NCBI RefSeq assembly: GCF_004217565.1
Contig: NZ_SHLA01000001.1
Location: forward strand, 2,418,001-2,482,000
Source of the DNA: Zhihengliuella halotolerans
Lineage (GTDB): Bacteria; Actinomycetota; Actinomycetes; Actinomycetales; Micrococcaceae
Length of the DNA: 64,000 nucleotides
Reading direction: 5' to 3'
Position 1 is the stretch's first letter, and every line of letters begins with the position of its first letter. The notes beneath the pieces are model-generated. The model had not been told where the DNA came from, ran no database searches, and worked only from the letters and a program-made list of their open reading frames with translations. Positions 63,270 through 64,000 of the stretch are shown in pieces. Position numbers and translations under genes: made by a program.

Positions 63270-64000
63270 ATGTCGTTCATAGAGTCAGCTGAGACTCAGC
63301 AACGGGCGCAGCCCGAGGGCCGTGACCTCACAGCCTCAGCCACTGCCGCTGCAGTGGCCGAAGGGTCCTTGGATCCCGGGCAACACCTTATTGATCTGCA
63401 GCAACTGTCACAGCAGCTGGCCGGGTACAAGGCCATGATCCTGCCCCTCCCGGCCCTGCCATCGCCCCTGGTGCCCGGGACTTTGAGCGGAGTCCCCGTC
63501 GTGGTGAAGGACAACATCGACGTCGCAGGAGTGCCCACGACCGCAGGCACACCCTCCTTGTCGGACAACATCGCGGAACGAAACGCTCCCCTAGTTGACC
63601 GGCTCACTCGTGCCGGGGCGGTGATCACGGGCAAGAATGTGATGCACGAACTCGCATTGGGAGCTACGTCAAACAATCCCGTGCACGGGCTCCCGAAAAA
63701 CCCGTGGGACCCACACAGGATCTGTGGCGGCAGCAGCGGCGGAACGGCCGCCGCTGTCGCACTGGGCCTGGCTCCGGTCGGAATCGGAACGGATACCGGC
63801 GGATCGGTCCGCATGCCGGCGGCACTGTGCGGGCTGTTCGGCTTCCGCCCCTCGCCTGGGCGATACCCCGAGGGCGGAATGTTGTCCCTGACGCCGACCA
63901 GGGACACAGCCGGCCCAATGACCCGAAGCCTGCAGGACCTGCTACTCGTCGATTCCGTACTGGCTGCGCGGCCCGTCATCACGGCCACCGGTACAGTGCA
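63270..64000 (+). CDS. mdlY: Amidase, probable mandelamide hydrolase (3' end outside window)
   Basis: 243 complete codons from ATG 63270 to the window edge, with no stop. GGAGAT lies 9 bases upstream. Amidase-signature residues are all visible: Lys80 in VVVKDNIDVAG, cis-Ser155 in GGSSGG and nucleophile Ser179 in GTDTGGSVR, with the usual spacings 75 and 24. It would hydrolyse an amide such as mandelamide to the acid feeding mdlC after oxidation. Mandelamide is an inference from the neighbours. A mandelate dehydrogenase is expected downstream. Confidence 0.8.
   Translation, partial: MSFIESAETQQRAQPEGRDLTASATAAAVAEGSLDPGQHLIDLQQLSQQLAGYKAMILPLPALPSPLVPGTLSGVPVVVKDNIDVAGVPTTAGTPSLSDNIAERNAPLVDRLTRAGAVITGKNVMHELALGATSNNPVHGLPKNPWDPHRICGGSSGGTAAAVALGLAPVGIGTDTGGSVRMPAALCGLFGFRPSPGRYPEGGMLSLTPTRDTAGPMTRSLQDLLLVDSVLAARPVITATGTV

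Overview
The window is high-GC, densely coded DNA with many ATGA/GTGA start-stop overlaps, GTG starts and extended Ala/Arg-rich antisense open frames. These traits, with an RskA/SigK pair, a DUF4383 protein, a LacI-controlled TRAP operon, a TIM-barrel/VOC dehydroshikimate dehydratase and a VanR-type regulator, point to an actinobacterium, most likely of the order Micrococcales (Arthrobacter-like). The species cannot be named from sequence alone. At least nine genes show a TANNNT -10 hexamer 6-8 bases before the start codon, so leaderless transcription looks common. No rRNA, tRNA or CRISPR array was seen.

Left part (1-12.1 kb): the end of a small membrane protein, an SRPBCC-epimerase fusion, a fatty-acid desaturase, an ADP-ribosylglycohydrolase and a HAD hydrolase. 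Then comes a quinate/shikimate module on the minus strand: TRAP transporter dctQ-dctM-dctP, shikimate/quinate dehydrogenase and 3-dehydroshikimate dehydratase, with a divergent LacI regulator. This module would import the cyclic acid and convert it to protocatechuate.

12.1-26 kb: an M50-like membrane protease, and a glutaminase fused to STAS and cyclic-nucleotide-binding domains. A polyamine locus follows: potDABC on minus; an Lrp regulator, class III aminotransferase and FAD amine oxidase on plus; then succinate-semialdehyde dehydrogenase with a divergent TetR gene. Together they form a putrescine-to-succinate route.

26-37.3 kb: a SigK/RskA module on the minus strand (DUF4383 protein, fasciclin lipoprotein, sigK, rskA, membrane molybdopterin oxidoreductase), with a candidate SigK promoter. 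Next are a MerR-peroxiredoxin fusion with a MerR-style stretched promoter, a DapA-family aldolase, an MFS exporter, an LLM flavoprotein, and a toxin-antitoxin patch with an intact parDE pair and a frameshifted hepT.

37.3-53 kb: a phosphoribosyltransferase, an acyltransferase, a GMC oxidoreductase, a sarcosine-oxidase-like enzyme, an orphan type-II lumazine synthase, a Van-like cassette (vanR-vanS divergent from vanY-alr-ddl), a Mrr-like restriction gene with a sensor-like N-terminus, an MFS transporter, and a secreted Gly-rich repeat protein with a CHRD-like end.

53-59.4 kb: a five-gene importer/exporter operon (two ATPases, MFS exporter, solute-binding lipoprotein, fused double permease) that resembles opine-metallophore (Cnt-type) transport. 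A decayed IS3 transposase then marks a junction. To its right lies a less GC-rich mandelate-type operon (benzoylformate decarboxylase, benzaldehyde dehydrogenase, and an amidase that runs off the end), with LysR-like operator palindromes. This block looks horizontally acquired.
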